Assembly (NCBI GenBank): GCA_004293645.1
Contig: REAB01000074.1
Coordinates: 1-32,848 of the forward strand
Direction: 5' to 3'
Length of the DNA: 32,848 nt
From: Cytophagia bacterium
Lineage (GTDB): Bacteria; Bacteroidota; Bacteroidia; Cytophagales; Spirosomataceae
A program made the translations under genes and the position numbers. Below, piece after piece: positions 15,589-23,884 of this stretch. Each line of letters starts with the position of its first letter. The first letter of the stretch is position 1. The notes under the pieces are model-generated. The model did no database searches, was not told where the DNA came from, and saw only the letters and a program-made list of their open reading frames with translations.

Positions 15589-17106
15589 TTACTTTACTCC
15601 GTGCATCACTTTGCCCAAACGCCCCGCCAACAAAAACAACACCAACGAAGCCACGCCCGACAAAGCGACGTTTATCAGAAAAAATTCGTACAGATTATGA
15701 ATCGGAATGCCTAAGAATGAGGTGATTTTGCCTTCTTCGGGGTACAAAGCCGAAATCATACCAGCAGCTTTGTTGGCAATGGCGGGAGCCAAAAACCACA
15801 CGGCCATCATCAACGAAACATACTTAGGCGGCGAGAGTTTATTGACCAACGAAAGCCCAATGGGCGACAAGCACAACTCACCAATAGAGTGTAAAAAATA
15901 GAGCGCAACAAGGTAAAACATACTTACTTTAACGCCTGGAATGAGGTTTTTAACGCCAAATTCAATAACAACATACCCCAACGTAACCAGCAAAAGCCCA
16001 ATAGCCATTTTATAAACCGATGGTGGCTCGGCGTTGCGCTTGCCCAAAAAGCCCCACACAAAAGCCATCAAGGGCGCACAAGTAACGATGAAAAAGCCGT
16101 TGAGATTCTGAAACAAACTGGCCGGCACGGTGTAGCCCCACAGGTCGCGGTCGGTTTGTTCGTCGGCAAAAAACGTGAGCGAAGCGGGGGCTTGCTCGAA
16201 AGTAGCCCAGAAGAAAATCACAAAAAAAGACACAATAAAAATAACGGCTACTTTTTCGCGGTCAATGCGCGAGAGCGACTTATCGGCAAAAACGAGGTAA
16301 GCAATAATAACCGCCGAAAGTATTAAAAATGGAAAAATAATGTTGGTGATAAAGGCATCTACGTACATGATACCCAGCGAAGTAATAAGCAAAAGTGGCA
16401 ACCAGAGATACACCTTTTTCACGCCTGGCGAGTTGGCGGGTGTAGCACCCACGGGCGTACCGTCCCACGAAAACAGGTATTTGTCTTGGCCCCATTTGAG
16501 GGTAAAAGTACCCAGCAGCATGGCAAACCCACAGGCCAAAAACGCCCATTTAAAATCTTCGGGGTTGCCCGTGTCGCTCACCAAACTGGTAACGAGATTG
16601 CCCATAATAGACCCCAAATTGATACCCATGTAAAAAATGGTGTAGGCTGCATCGCGGCGGCGGTCGGTGGGGCTGTAGAGCGTACCCACCATCGAAGAAA
16701 TATTGGGCTTAAAAAAACCGTTGCCTACAATCATCAAGCCCAAGCCCAAAAACAGCATCAAACTCGCCAGCGGACTCATGCTTTCGGCGGCGGTAGTGGG
16801 GCGAAGCAAGGCCGAAAAGAAAAGTATGAACTGCCCCAGTGCCATCAAAAGCCCGCCCGTAAAAATAGAACGACGGTTGCCCCAGTAGCGGTCGGCAATG
16901 AAGCCCCCAATGAGTGGTGTCATATAGACCAGCCCCACATAACCACCGTAGATGTTGGAAGCCATTGCTTTGTCAAAAAACAGGGCTTTGGTAAGGTACA
17001 AGACCAATATGGCTCGCATTCCGTAGTAGGAGAAACGTTCCCACATTTCGGTTGCAAACAGCAGGAATAGGCCGCTGGGGTGGCGTGAAGTGCTTTTTTC
17101 TGACAT
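15589..17106 (-). CDS. POT/PTR family proton-dependent peptide transporter
   Basis: A 505-residue inner-membrane protein of the major facilitator superfamily, oligopeptide:H+ symporter group. The diagnostic ExxERFxYY motif is at 20-28 (ETWERFSYY-type, here EMWERFSYYG), followed by the IGGFIADRYWGNRRS loop and GNGFFKPNISSMVG with the PTR2 signature; about 12-14 membrane helices are apparent. It imports di- and tripeptides. It is the first gene of a tightly packed set with the cyclo-ligase, glycosidase and SDR genes. A promoter-like pair lies upstream at 17172-17202. No lesion is seen. Confidence 0.93.
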   Translation of the reverse strand: MSEKSTSRHPSGLFLLFATEMWERFSYYGMRAILVLYLTKALFFDKAMASNIYGGYVGLVYMTPLIGGFIADRYWGNRRSIFTGGLLMALGQFILFFSALLRPTTAAESMSPLASLMLFLGLGLMIVGNGFFKPNISSMVGTLYSPTDRRRDAAYTIFYMGINLGSIMGNLVTSLVSDTGNPEDFKWAFLACGFAMLLGTFTLKWGQDKYLFSWDGTPVGATPANSPGVKKVYLWLPLLLITSLGIMYVDAFITNIIFPFLILSAVIIAYLVFADKSLSRIDREKVAVIFIVSFFVIFFWATFEQAPASLTFFADEQTDRDLWGYTVPASLFQNLNGFFIVTCAPLMAFVWGFLGKRNAEPPSVYKMAIGLLLVTLGYVVIEFGVKNLIPGVKVSMFYLVALYFLHSIGELCLSPIGLSLVNKLSPPKYVSLMMAVWFLAPAIANKAAGMISALYPEEGKITSFLGIPIHNLYEFFLINVALSGVASLVLFLLAGRLGKVMHGVK

Positions 17107-17171
17107 AGTTTAGGTTAATTTTTGGGGTTTAGATAACGGGCTGCCAAAAGAGCAACTTGGTTTTGTGGTTT

Positions 17172-17202
17172 CAAGATTAGCGTAATTTTAGCTAAAAAAC
17201 AA
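17172..17202 (-). promoter_or_regulatory. Candidate promoter of the peptide-transporter operon
   Basis: On the minus strand TTG (17202-17200), 20 nt, TAATCTTG (17179-17172), one mismatch to the Bacteroidota TAnnTTTG box. The transporter ATG is 65 nt further on. The TTG overlaps the T-tract of a weak hairpin (ACAAC...GTTGT, about 17216-17194) that may end the restriction-modification transcript. Confidence 0.45.
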
Positions 17203-17246
17203 CCCCGCCGCCGTTGTCGCCAATATTTGTATTTTCTGTGGAAAAA

Positions 17247-17591
17247 CTAAGACAAGATATTTTTAAACCTATCGTCTATTTTTACACTCAAATCCTTGAT
17301 TACGTCTCCTACTACCTCCTTCATGTCCACATCTTTGGCCACTTGACCCGCCGAAACAATTAAATCGCGGTAAAAATGCACATCTCCCGTGAACCTTTGC
17401 CAAAATTCTTTGCCCACATAAACATTGAAGTCATTGCTTAGTTCTTTTACGAAAGTGTTAATTTCACTGGTTTCACCATAAATCAAACAAAAAACTAAAT
17501 CTCCGATTCTTACATCGCCTTCATTTTTTCGAGATCTATTTTGCAGCTCTTTAAAGTGGTTTTTTATAGTTGTTACGTCATCTCTATTCAA
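17247..17591 (-). pseudogene. C-terminal remnant of a type II restriction endonuclease
   Basis: An open frame of 114 codons without a good start (TTG at 17591). The segment IGDLVFCLIYGETSE, YVGKEFWQRFTGD and FYRDLIVSAGQVAKDV resembles the C-terminal part of Eco47II/Sau96I-type restriction endonucleases, which are more than 200 residues long; no PD-(D/E)xK catalytic core is present here. It follows the cytosine methyltransferase gene directly. The true start of the gene is probably the ATG at 17673, which overlaps the methyltransferase stop (ATGA), but that frame ends after 29 codons (17584-17586, TAG) and this frame continues in another register. Together these look like a deletion plus frameshift of the restriction gene. 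Family assignment is from memory and moderate. Confidence 0.6.
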
Positions 17592-17673
17592 AGCGTTGGG
17601 CCCAGATTTGAGCGGTTTCGCCCGAAAGAGCCGATGAAGCCTGGTGGCTTACCAATTGATATTGTTGTGTCAT
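17584..17673 (-). pseudogene. N-terminal fragment of the broken restriction gene
   Basis: ATG 17673-17671 overlaps the methyltransferase TGA by the ATGA arrangement typical of translational coupling. It opens 29 codons (MTQQYQLVSHQASSALSGET, then AQIWAQRFE) and ends in TAG, exactly where the endonuclease-like frame begins in a different register. I read it as the surviving 5' end of the partner gene. Confidence 0.45.
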
Positions 17674-19298
17674 GTCAAGATTTGTTTTGTCAATACCTCG
17701 GCTACACCATATACAACCGAAGTTGAAACTGCGTTTCCAAATTGTTTTTGGGCAAATCTTTCGTTTTCATTGAAAGCAAACCAATCGGGAAAACCTTGCA
17801 ACTTGCCTGCTTCGCGGGCGTTTATGGGGCGGTATTTTTGTGGTTTAATGATTTGATTGATAAACTTTTCTCGGAACTCGTCGGGCGTTCTTCCTTGCAC
17901 ACTTTCCAACGCCACCACGTCTTTTGTTCCCGTGGCGGTCAGTGTCGGAAAAATATTGGAATTGGGCAAATAAATGCGGTACAAGCCGTTGATACCCGCC
18001 GAATTTTTGGAATTGACAAACACATACCCTTTGTCTTCGATAAACTTCAATATCTTTTTGTCAATCAAAGCAGACAATTCTTCTTCTTGCAAATTAGCAA
18101 CCAATGCCTGTAAATGCTTAAATGAGAGCGGGTTACCGTCAGCTTTGCCATATTTTTGCTTCCTTCGGTTTTTCAGTATCATCAAGCAAATCTCTTTTTC
18201 ACGCTCGGTTGTTTCGATAATGTCCCACGAATGAATGGTCGTGTGGCCATTTCGGGTGTCGCAAAAAACAAAAAAATCGTTCAGTTCGTTGGTTTTTTGA
18301 AACCGATTGCGGCTCGCGGGAACTTTCTCGCCAAACAAATCGCGGGGTTCTATTTTCTCTTTTTTGGTACGGTAATTTTGGTCTTCCAAGCCTTCTATTA
18401 TTTCGTACAAATAAGATTTTTTGGCCTTATTTTCGGGAAAACGAAAGGTATTTTTGAGGGCATAATCGGCCCGAATCCCCACAATGTAGATGCGTTCGCG
18501 GTTCTGGGGCAAGCCAAAATCGTACGAATTCAACAGCTTGTATTTGACCACATAGCCAATTTTTTCAAAACTTTGCACAATCAGATGCAGGCTTTCTTTG
18601 TTTCGGGGGTCAATGAGTCCTTTTACGTTTTCAAAAATAAAAGTTTTGGGCTGGTTCAACTCCACAATTCTGATGGTATCTTCCCAGAGTTTGCCGCGTG
18701 GGTCGTCGAAACCGCGCATTTTGCCCGCCACCGACCACGACTGGCACGGTACGCCGCCCACAATCAAGTCAATGTTTTCAAACGGCAATTTGCTCAGATT
18801 GGTTACGCTACCCAATTCGAGTTCATCGGGGTTTTGCGGGTCTAAAAAGTTATTTTTGTAGGTTTCGATGGCCTTTTTGTCAATTTCCGAAAATCCCAAG
18901 CACTTGCCACCCAGCTTTTCTAAGGGAATCCTGAAGCCACCGATGCCCGCAAACAAATCTACAAAAGTGAACCGATGCTTGGGTTGTTTTTGGTGGGCTT
19001 TTCGGTGTTTTTGAATATAACTCAAACAAGATTTGAGTGCTTCTTCGGGCTGGTTGGCATCAAAACCAAACAGATTCCAGGTGCTATAAACGGCACTTAT
19101 TTGGGCGGGCAAATCGGCGTTTAAAAAGATGGCAACTTTGTATTTAGGCACAATAAACGTCGGATTTCCCTCAAAACCACCAATCAACTGGTCGGGTTTG
19201 CAATAAGAAATTTGTGCCTGCGTCAGTGCCAATTCCAGCGTTTTTTCGGCGGGGGCATGGGGCAAATTAAGGTCAGGCGTTGTGGCGTTTGTCATCAT
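17670..19298 (-). CDS. DNA (cytosine-5) methyltransferase with Vsr-like N-terminus
   Basis: A 542-residue modification enzyme that would transfer a methyl group from S-adenosylmethionine to C5 of cytosine. Motif I TFVDLFAGIGGF (111-122), motif IV GGVPCQSW with catalytic Cys185, motif VI FENV (222-225), motif VIII QNRERIYIVG (265-274), a long target-recognition region about 290-470, and motif X QFGNAVSTSVVYG near 519-531: complete. Residues about 17-62 (AEKTLELALTQAQISY, NPTFIVPKYKVAIFLNA) resemble the start of Vsr mismatch endonucleases, but the catalytic Asp of the P-D-F motif is Thr47. This extension is not part of a minimal C5 methyltransferase. The downstream restriction gene is broken, so the enzyme is probably now solitary. 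ATG start at 19298 (second Met at 19295 possible). Confidence 0.92.
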   Translation of the reverse strand: MMTNATTPDLNLPHAPAEKTLELALTQAQISYCKPDQLIGGFEGNPTFIVPKYKVAIFLNADLPAQISAVYSTWNLFGFDANQPEEALKSCLSYIQKHRKAHQKQPKHRFTFVDLFAGIGGFRIPLEKLGGKCLGFSEIDKKAIETYKNNFLDPQNPDELELGSVTNLSKLPFENIDLIVGGVPCQSWSVAGKMRGFDDPRGKLWEDTIRIVELNQPKTFIFENVKGLIDPRNKESLHLIVQSFEKIGYVVKYKLLNSYDFGLPQNRERIYIVGIRADYALKNTFRFPENKAKKSYLYEIIEGLEDQNYRTKKEKIEPRDLFGEKVPASRNRFQKTNELNDFFVFCDTRNGHTTIHSWDIIETTEREKEICLMILKNRRKQKYGKADGNPLSFKHLQALVANLQEEELSALIDKKILKFIEDKGYVFVNSKNSAGINGLYRIYLPNSNIFPTLTATGTKDVVALESVQGRTPDEFREKFINQIIKPQKYRPINAREAGKLQGFPDWFAFNENERFAQKQFGNAVSTSVVYGVAEVLTKQILT

Positions 19299-19425
19299 GT
19301 CGTACGTAGCTTTCTTGCTTCAAACAGGCTTATCCAGCACCTTTTTGGGCGCAAATTAGTATTAGACTATAAATAATCAACAGATTTTATGGCCGTAATT
19401 AGCTGATAGAAAGTATCTTGAATTA

Positions 19426-19460
19426 CTGTGGACCATTGACCATTGACAGTAGACTATTTA
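19426..19460 (+). repeat. Heptamer tandem repeat (5 units)
   Basis: Consecutive units CTGTGGA, CCATTGA, CCATTGA, CAGTAGA, CTATTTA in strict 7-nt phase, in the 265-nt gap between the methyltransferase start and the RraA-like gene end. It shares units with the other heptamer arrays of the window. Confidence 0.75.
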
Positions 19461-19511
19461 GCAAGGGTTACAAAATTAGAACTAAAATTGGGTTGGTCAA
19501 TTTTTGGGCAT

Positions 19512-19547
19512 AAAAAAGGGGGCAAACTACGCGCTTACCCCGTTTTT
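19512..19547 (-). terminator. Terminator after the RraA-like gene
   Basis: On the minus strand AAAAAACGGGG, a loop of about 20 nt, then CCCCTTTTTT: a GC stem with A/T flanks (one bulged C) just after the stop codon at 19564. The A-run before the stem makes it usable from either side. Confidence 0.6.
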
Positions 19548-19563
19548 TGTAGTTGATTTTGCG

Positions 19564-20481
19564 TTATTCTTTTGCCAAATATTTCTCAATTTGCTCGGGA
19601 GTCAAATAGACTTTTCCCGTGCGGGTTTTGAGGTGTTCTCTAAAAGAATTTTTGATGGCATCGCTCCATTTCATGTCTATTTCGCCTGGGGTATATTTGT
19701 TTTCGCGCAGCATTTTGTGGCCAAATTCATCTTGTAGCGCAATAAATTCCGACGTATTGACCACTTTGTCGGCCAAGTGCGCGGGAATAAAAATAACGCC
19801 TTCTGGTTTTCCCAGCACCAAGTCGCCTGGCAGCACCGATGCCCGCCCAATCCGAATGGGGCAATTGATGCAGGTCATGGTCATGTCTTTGATGGCCGAA
19901 GGGTCGTAGCCGCGCGTAAAACTCACAAAACCATCAATGGCGCTCAGGCCCTCTAAGTCGCGCACGCCAGCGTCAAAAACCACGCCTGTTTTGGATTTGG
20001 CATAAATCGAATTGCCGAGGTTGTCGCCAATGAGCGTGCCGTCAATTACTTTGCCGTAGCCGTCGGCCACATACACGTCGTTTATTTGGAGGGCATCAAT
20101 GGGCCACGAGTTGGTATTGCCCCGGCGGCCTTCGGTTTTGCCTTTTTCTTTGATGGGTTTTTCCATGTCGGGGCGTTGGGGCATGTATTGGGCAGTTAGC
20201 ACGCGGCCAACGAGCGGTTTTTCGGGGTGAATAATCTGAAAACCGCCCTCAAATTGATTGTTAAAACCCTCGCCCCGCATAATGCCCCACGCTTCTTCGA
20301 TAGATACATTGGCCAAACGCTTCACCAACTCGTCGGGTACTTTGGGGCGGCCATCGGCAAAACGCTCGCCTTTCCATTCTTGGGTATAAAACAAAATCAG
20401 CTCTTTGGGTGCCTGAATTTGTGCTTTTAAAGTGAAAAGCGAAAAGTGAAGAGTAAAGAGAAGAAGTAACAGCTTTTTCAT
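19564..20481 (-). CDS. Exported RraA-like protein (aldolase/RraA fold)
   Basis: A 305-residue protein with a Sec signal peptide (MKKLLLLLFTLHFSLFTLKA) and an RraA-like/HMG-aldolase fold. The family region runs about 130-240: IGDNLGNSIYAKSKTGVVFD, then GVRDLEGL with Arg174-Asp175, and PGDLVLGKPEGVIFIP. These residues line the site where class II 4-hydroxy-4-methyl-2-oxoglutarate/oxaloacetate aldolases bind substrate with a divalent metal; RraA itself regulates RNase E, which would not fit a secreted protein. So a retro-aldol or decarboxylase activity on a keto-acid is the better guess. It is divergent from a mandelate-racemase-like gene that could produce such keto-acids. A TATTCTTG promoter-like box lies at 20530-20523. 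Confidence 0.8.
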   Translation of the reverse strand: MKKLLLLLFTLHFSLFTLKAQIQAPKELILFYTQEWKGERFADGRPKVPDELVKRLANVSIEEAWGIMRGEGFNNQFEGGFQIIHPEKPLVGRVLTAQYMPQRPDMEKPIKEKGKTEGRRGNTNSWPIDALQINDVYVADGYGKVIDGTLIGDNLGNSIYAKSKTGVVFDAGVRDLEGLSAIDGFVSFTRGYDPSAIKDMTMTCINCPIRIGRASVLPGDLVLGKPEGVIFIPAHLADKVVNTSEFIALQDEFGHKMLRENKYTPGEIDMKWSDAIKNSFREHLKTRTGKVYLTPEQIEKYLAKE

Positions 20482-20648
20482 TCTTGTATAATAAGTTTAT
20501 GGTTTTGGGTTGAATATCAATGCAAGAATAGCACAATTTTATCTAAAAAAAGTTTAAAAATCACCGTTGAAAAACGTTAGAAGTATAAACGAAAAAAATA
20601 ACAGATTTTTGTGGTGATAAACATTTAAAAGTACTCAATTCCAAAACG

Positions 20649-22073
20649 ATGAAAAATATCCTCGACCGATTTAAACTACCCACCGCTGCCGAAAACAAAC
20701 GCCGCGATTTTTTGAAAAACGGCCTGTTGGGCGGGCTATCGCTGGGTATGGCCTTCGACGGCAATGTTCAGAAAGAAATGGAGTTTATTACCCAAAAGGT
20801 AAAACGTGAATCTAAGCCTTCTGAGCTGAAAATCACCGACATACGCATTGCCCACCTCGGCGGCGTGCCTTTCAACAGTCCCATTATCAAAATAGAAACC
20901 AACCAAGGTTTGGTGGGCTGGGGCGAAGTACGCGACAATGCAAGCCCCAACTACGCCCTGATGCTCAAAAGCCGATTGCTCGGCCAAAACCCCTGCAACG
21001 TAGAAAAGCTGTTCAAAGAAATCAAGCAGTTTGGCAACCACGGGCGCGCGGCGGGCGGGGTTTGCGGCGTAGAAATGGCTCTCTGGGACTTGGCGGGCAA
21101 AGCCTACAACGTACCCGTTTATCAAATGCTGGGCGGTAAGTTTAGGGACGAAATTAGAATGTATGCCGATACCCCCGAAATAGACGACCCCAACAATTTT
21201 GCCAAAAAACTCAAAGAGACCCGTTTAGACAAAGGCTACACGTTCTTGAAAATGGACTTTGGCATTGGATTGCTGGCCGACAAACCTGGTATGCTCACGG
21301 GCGCAAACGTTTGGAAACTGAACCAAAAAGACAAAAAAGCCAAAACGGTGGGTAGTTACAACATGACCAAACACCCTTTTACGAGAATCCAAATAACCGA
21401 TAAGGGACTGGAATACATTGCCGATTACGTGGGTAAAATTCGGGCGGGAGTGGGGCCAGATATTCCGATGGCCGCCGACCATTTTGGGCATTTTGACGTG
21501 AATACGGCCATTCGATTGGGAAAAGCCGTCGAAAAATACCAGTTGGCTTGGCTCGAAGACTTGGTGCCGTGGTTTTATACCGACCAATGGAAACAAATTT
21601 CGGATGCCATCGAAACGCCCACCCTCACGGGCGAAGATATTTATTTGAAAGAAGAATTTATCAAACTCATTGATGCCAAAGCCGTGGACATGATTCATCC
21701 CGACTTGGCATCTTCGGGCGGGATTTTGGAAACCAAAAAAATTGGCGACTACGCTGAAGAACACGGTATTCCGATGGCCATGCACTTTGCGGGTAGCCCT
21801 ATTTCGATGATGGCCAACGTGCACTGCGCCGCCGCCACCGAAAACTTTGTGGCTCTGGAGCACCACGGCGTGGACGTAGCAGGCTGGGAAGATATTGTAA
21901 CGAGCGACAAGCCACTGGTAATCAATGGCTTTGCACCTGTTCCTACCAAGCCTGGTTTGGGCGTGGAGCTAAACGAAGAAGTAGCCAAGAAATTTTTGCG
22001 CAAAGACAGCCAATGGTTTGCCCCCACCGACCAATGGAACACCAAAGACTCGTGGGACCGCGATTGGAGCTAA
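20649..22073 (+). CDS. Mandelate racemase/muconate lactonizing family enzyme, Tat-exported
   Basis: A 474-residue enolase-superfamily enzyme, likely an acid-sugar dehydratase. Its N-terminus carries a twin-arginine motif (NKRRDFLK, Arg18-Arg19) and a short hydrophobic stretch (GLLGGLSLGMAF), so it is probably exported folded to the periplasm. Superfamily layout: N-terminal capping domain (LVGWGEVRDN), then the barrel with acid/base Lys201 (FLKMDFG), metal ligands Asp277 (MAADHFGHF), Glu303 (WLEDLVPW) and Glu329 (TGEDIYL), and His379 (AMHFAGSP). Members convert aldonic acids to 2-keto-3-deoxy acids. The RraA-like gene, 167 nt away and divergent, could act on the product. Exact substrate unknown; galactonate-type dehydratases are the closest in feel. 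Confidence 0.88.
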   Translation: MKNILDRFKLPTAAENKRRDFLKNGLLGGLSLGMAFDGNVQKEMEFITQKVKRESKPSELKITDIRIAHLGGVPFNSPIIKIETNQGLVGWGEVRDNASPNYALMLKSRLLGQNPCNVEKLFKEIKQFGNHGRAAGGVCGVEMALWDLAGKAYNVPVYQMLGGKFRDEIRMYADTPEIDDPNNFAKKLKETRLDKGYTFLKMDFGIGLLADKPGMLTGANVWKLNQKDKKAKTVGSYNMTKHPFTRIQITDKGLEYIADYVGKIRAGVGPDIPMAADHFGHFDVNTAIRLGKAVEKYQLAWLEDLVPWFYTDQWKQISDAIETPTLTGEDIYLKEEFIKLIDAKAVDMIHPDLASSGGILETKKIGDYAEEHGIPMAMHFAGSPISMMANVHCAAATENFVALEHHGVDVAGWEDIVTSDKPLVINGFAPVPTKPGLGVELNEEVAKKFLRKDSQWFAPTDQWNTKDSWDRDWS

Positions 22074-22083
22074 AAAAATCGGT

Positions 22084-22117
22084 GGAAATAAGCGAACTTT
22101 GTGGTTCGTTTATTTCC
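22084..22117 (+). terminator. Hairpin between convergent genes
   Basis: A 14-bp stem (GGAAATAAGCGAAC with GTTCGTTTATTTCC, one G-U pair, 6-nt loop) in the 88 nt between the racemase-family gene and hemL. No T-run follows on the plus strand; a run of seven T follows a few nt later on the minus strand, so it could work in both directions. Confidence 0.55.
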
Positions 22118-22161
22118 CAAAAGCCAACCAACTAACCGACCAGATTTGGGCGCGTTAAAAT

Positions 22162-23451
22162 TTACATCGCCTCCTTCAATGCCGCTTCGTTGGCCTCCAA
22201 AATAGTTTGAATATGGCTGTCTTCTAAGGCGGTTGAAAAAAACAAACTCTCAAATTGCGACGGTGCTAAGTAGATGCCGCGCTCCAGCATGGCATGAAAA
22301 TAACGCCCAAAAAGGGGTAAATCGCAGGTTTTGGCCGACTCAAAATCAACGACCGTTTGGCTGGTCATAAAAAGCGTAAACATCGAACCCACCTGATTGA
22401 CCGTAAAGTTTAGACCCAGTTTTTGTACCGATGCCCGCACTCCGTCGGCTATTTTTTGGCCTGTTTGGTCCAATTGCGTATATACTTCGGCGTGGTCGTT
22501 CAGATAATGCAACATGGCCAGACCAGCCGACATTGCAATGGGATTTCCCGATAATGTGCCTGCTTGATAAACCCGCCCCAACGGCGACACGCAATCCATT
22601 ATTTCGCGCTTGCCGCCATAAGCCCCCACGGGCATTCCTCCGCCAATTATTTTGCCGAGCGTGGTCATGTCGGGCGTAACGCCAAAACGTTCTTGCGCGC
22701 CGCCCTTAGCCAACCGAAAGCCCGTCATTACTTCGTCAAAAATCAATACAATGCCCTCGCGGGTGCAAATGTCGCGCAGGGCTTGCAAGTAGCCTGGTTG
22801 AGGCAAAACGCAGCCCATGTTGCCAACTACGGGCTCCAAAATTAACGCCGCAATTTGGCCATGATTGGCCGCTACCAACGCCTCCACGGCTGTTATATCG
22901 TTGTAAGGTGCGGTGAGGGTGTCGTTGGCCACGCCGCGCGTTACGCCTGGGCTGTCGGGTTCGCCCATGGTCATAGCGCCACTGCCTGCGGCAATCAAAA
23001 AACTGTCGCCGTGGCCGTGGTAGCAGCCTTCAAACTTGATAATTTTTTCGCGTCCTGTGTAGCCTCGCGCTACGCGTACCGCCGACATGGTGGCTTCCGT
23101 TCCAGAGTTCACCATTCGTACTTTTTCAACCGATGGCACCATTTCTACAATCAACTCGGCCATTTCTACTTCTTTACGCGTGGGTGCGCCAAACGAAAAA
23201 GAGTTTTGAATGGCATCAGAAACTGCTTTTTGAACCATTTCGTGGGCGTGGCCCAAAATCATGGGCCCCCACGAGTTGATGAGTTCGATGTAGCGGTTGC
23301 CGTCTTCGTCAAAAATATGCGGTCCTTTGGCCGACTTCACGAAGAGTGGCGAACCGCCCACAGCTCTAAACGCCCGAACGGGCGAATTTACGCCCCCAGG
23401 TGTTACTTCTTTGGCTTTACTAAACAGGTGTTGGCTGGTTGAAATATTCAT
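22162..23451 (-). CDS. hemL: Glutamate-1-semialdehyde 2,1-aminomutase
   Basis: A 429-residue PLP enzyme of the C5 pathway: it turns glutamate-1-semialdehyde into 5-aminolevulinate for haem and other tetrapyrroles. Class III aminotransferase features: N-terminal PGGVNSPVRAF, NSGTEA phosphate site (115-120), CYHGHGDSF, Asp239 in IFDEV, and PLP-binding Lys267 in TTLGKIIGGGMPVGAYGG. Full length and intact. It is monocistronic; a perfect TAATTTTG -7 box lies at 23508-23501. Other haem genes are not in the window. Confidence 0.96.
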   Translation of the reverse strand: MNISTSQHLFSKAKEVTPGGVNSPVRAFRAVGGSPLFVKSAKGPHIFDEDGNRYIELINSWGPMILGHAHEMVQKAVSDAIQNSFSFGAPTRKEVEMAELIVEMVPSVEKVRMVNSGTEATMSAVRVARGYTGREKIIKFEGCYHGHGDSFLIAAGSGAMTMGEPDSPGVTRGVANDTLTAPYNDITAVEALVAANHGQIAALILEPVVGNMGCVLPQPGYLQALRDICTREGIVLIFDEVMTGFRLAKGGAQERFGVTPDMTTLGKIIGGGMPVGAYGGKREIMDCVSPLGRVYQAGTLSGNPIAMSAGLAMLHYLNDHAEVYTQLDQTGQKIADGVRASVQKLGLNFTVNQVGSMFTLFMTSQTVVDFESAKTCDLPLFGRYFHAMLERGIYLAPSQFESLFFSTALEDSHIQTILEANEAALKEAM

Positions 23452-23500
23452 TCGTTGATTTATGTTGTTGATTTTATTAAATCTCTTTTGTTGATGCCCA

Positions 23501-23508
23501 CAAAATTA
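23501..23508 (-). promoter_or_regulatory. -7 box of hemL promoter
   Basis: TAATTTTG on the minus strand, a perfect Bacteroidota -7 element 50 nt before the hemL ATG; the -33 region (TTTTCTG about 21 nt upstream) is weak. The rest of the 433-nt gap 23452-23884 shows no gene, RNA or repeat that I can support. Confidence 0.45.
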
Positions 23509-23884
23509 GGATTGCCCATGCTCAGAAAATTTCTTGCTACAGGTTTTCATTTAAATTGTTGGTATTTAGAATGGCTAAACAAACCGTTTTTCTTTGCTTT
23601 TTTTAATAGGCAACGGGGGCAGTAGATTTTAGCAGAATTGCACATTTCTAAGATGGGGTTTTCTGAAAAATCACGCCAAATTTACTCCTTTTTTGCCTAT
23701 TTTCAATATCTATGTATCAGACTCACATTTGTAGCACTACCCAAATATGGATGCAACGTAATTGTTCCAGCATCACTTTTTTGGGAGATTTCCGAAGGTA
23801 TCAGAATTTTAACTACTTTTAGTCTTTATACAAATCGGTCAACCTAATTTTAGGCAATGACTCTTTCTTGACCTCAAACTAATT

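Noticed and set aside
18156..18845. Long antisense frame opposite the methyltransferase gene (also 22855-23442 opposite hemL)
   Set aside because: They mirror codon structure of well-supported genes and have no family resemblance of their own.
23638..23847. Small plus-strand gene in the hemL-SDR gap
   Set aside because: No domain, no promoter or start context, and AT-rich non-coding composition.
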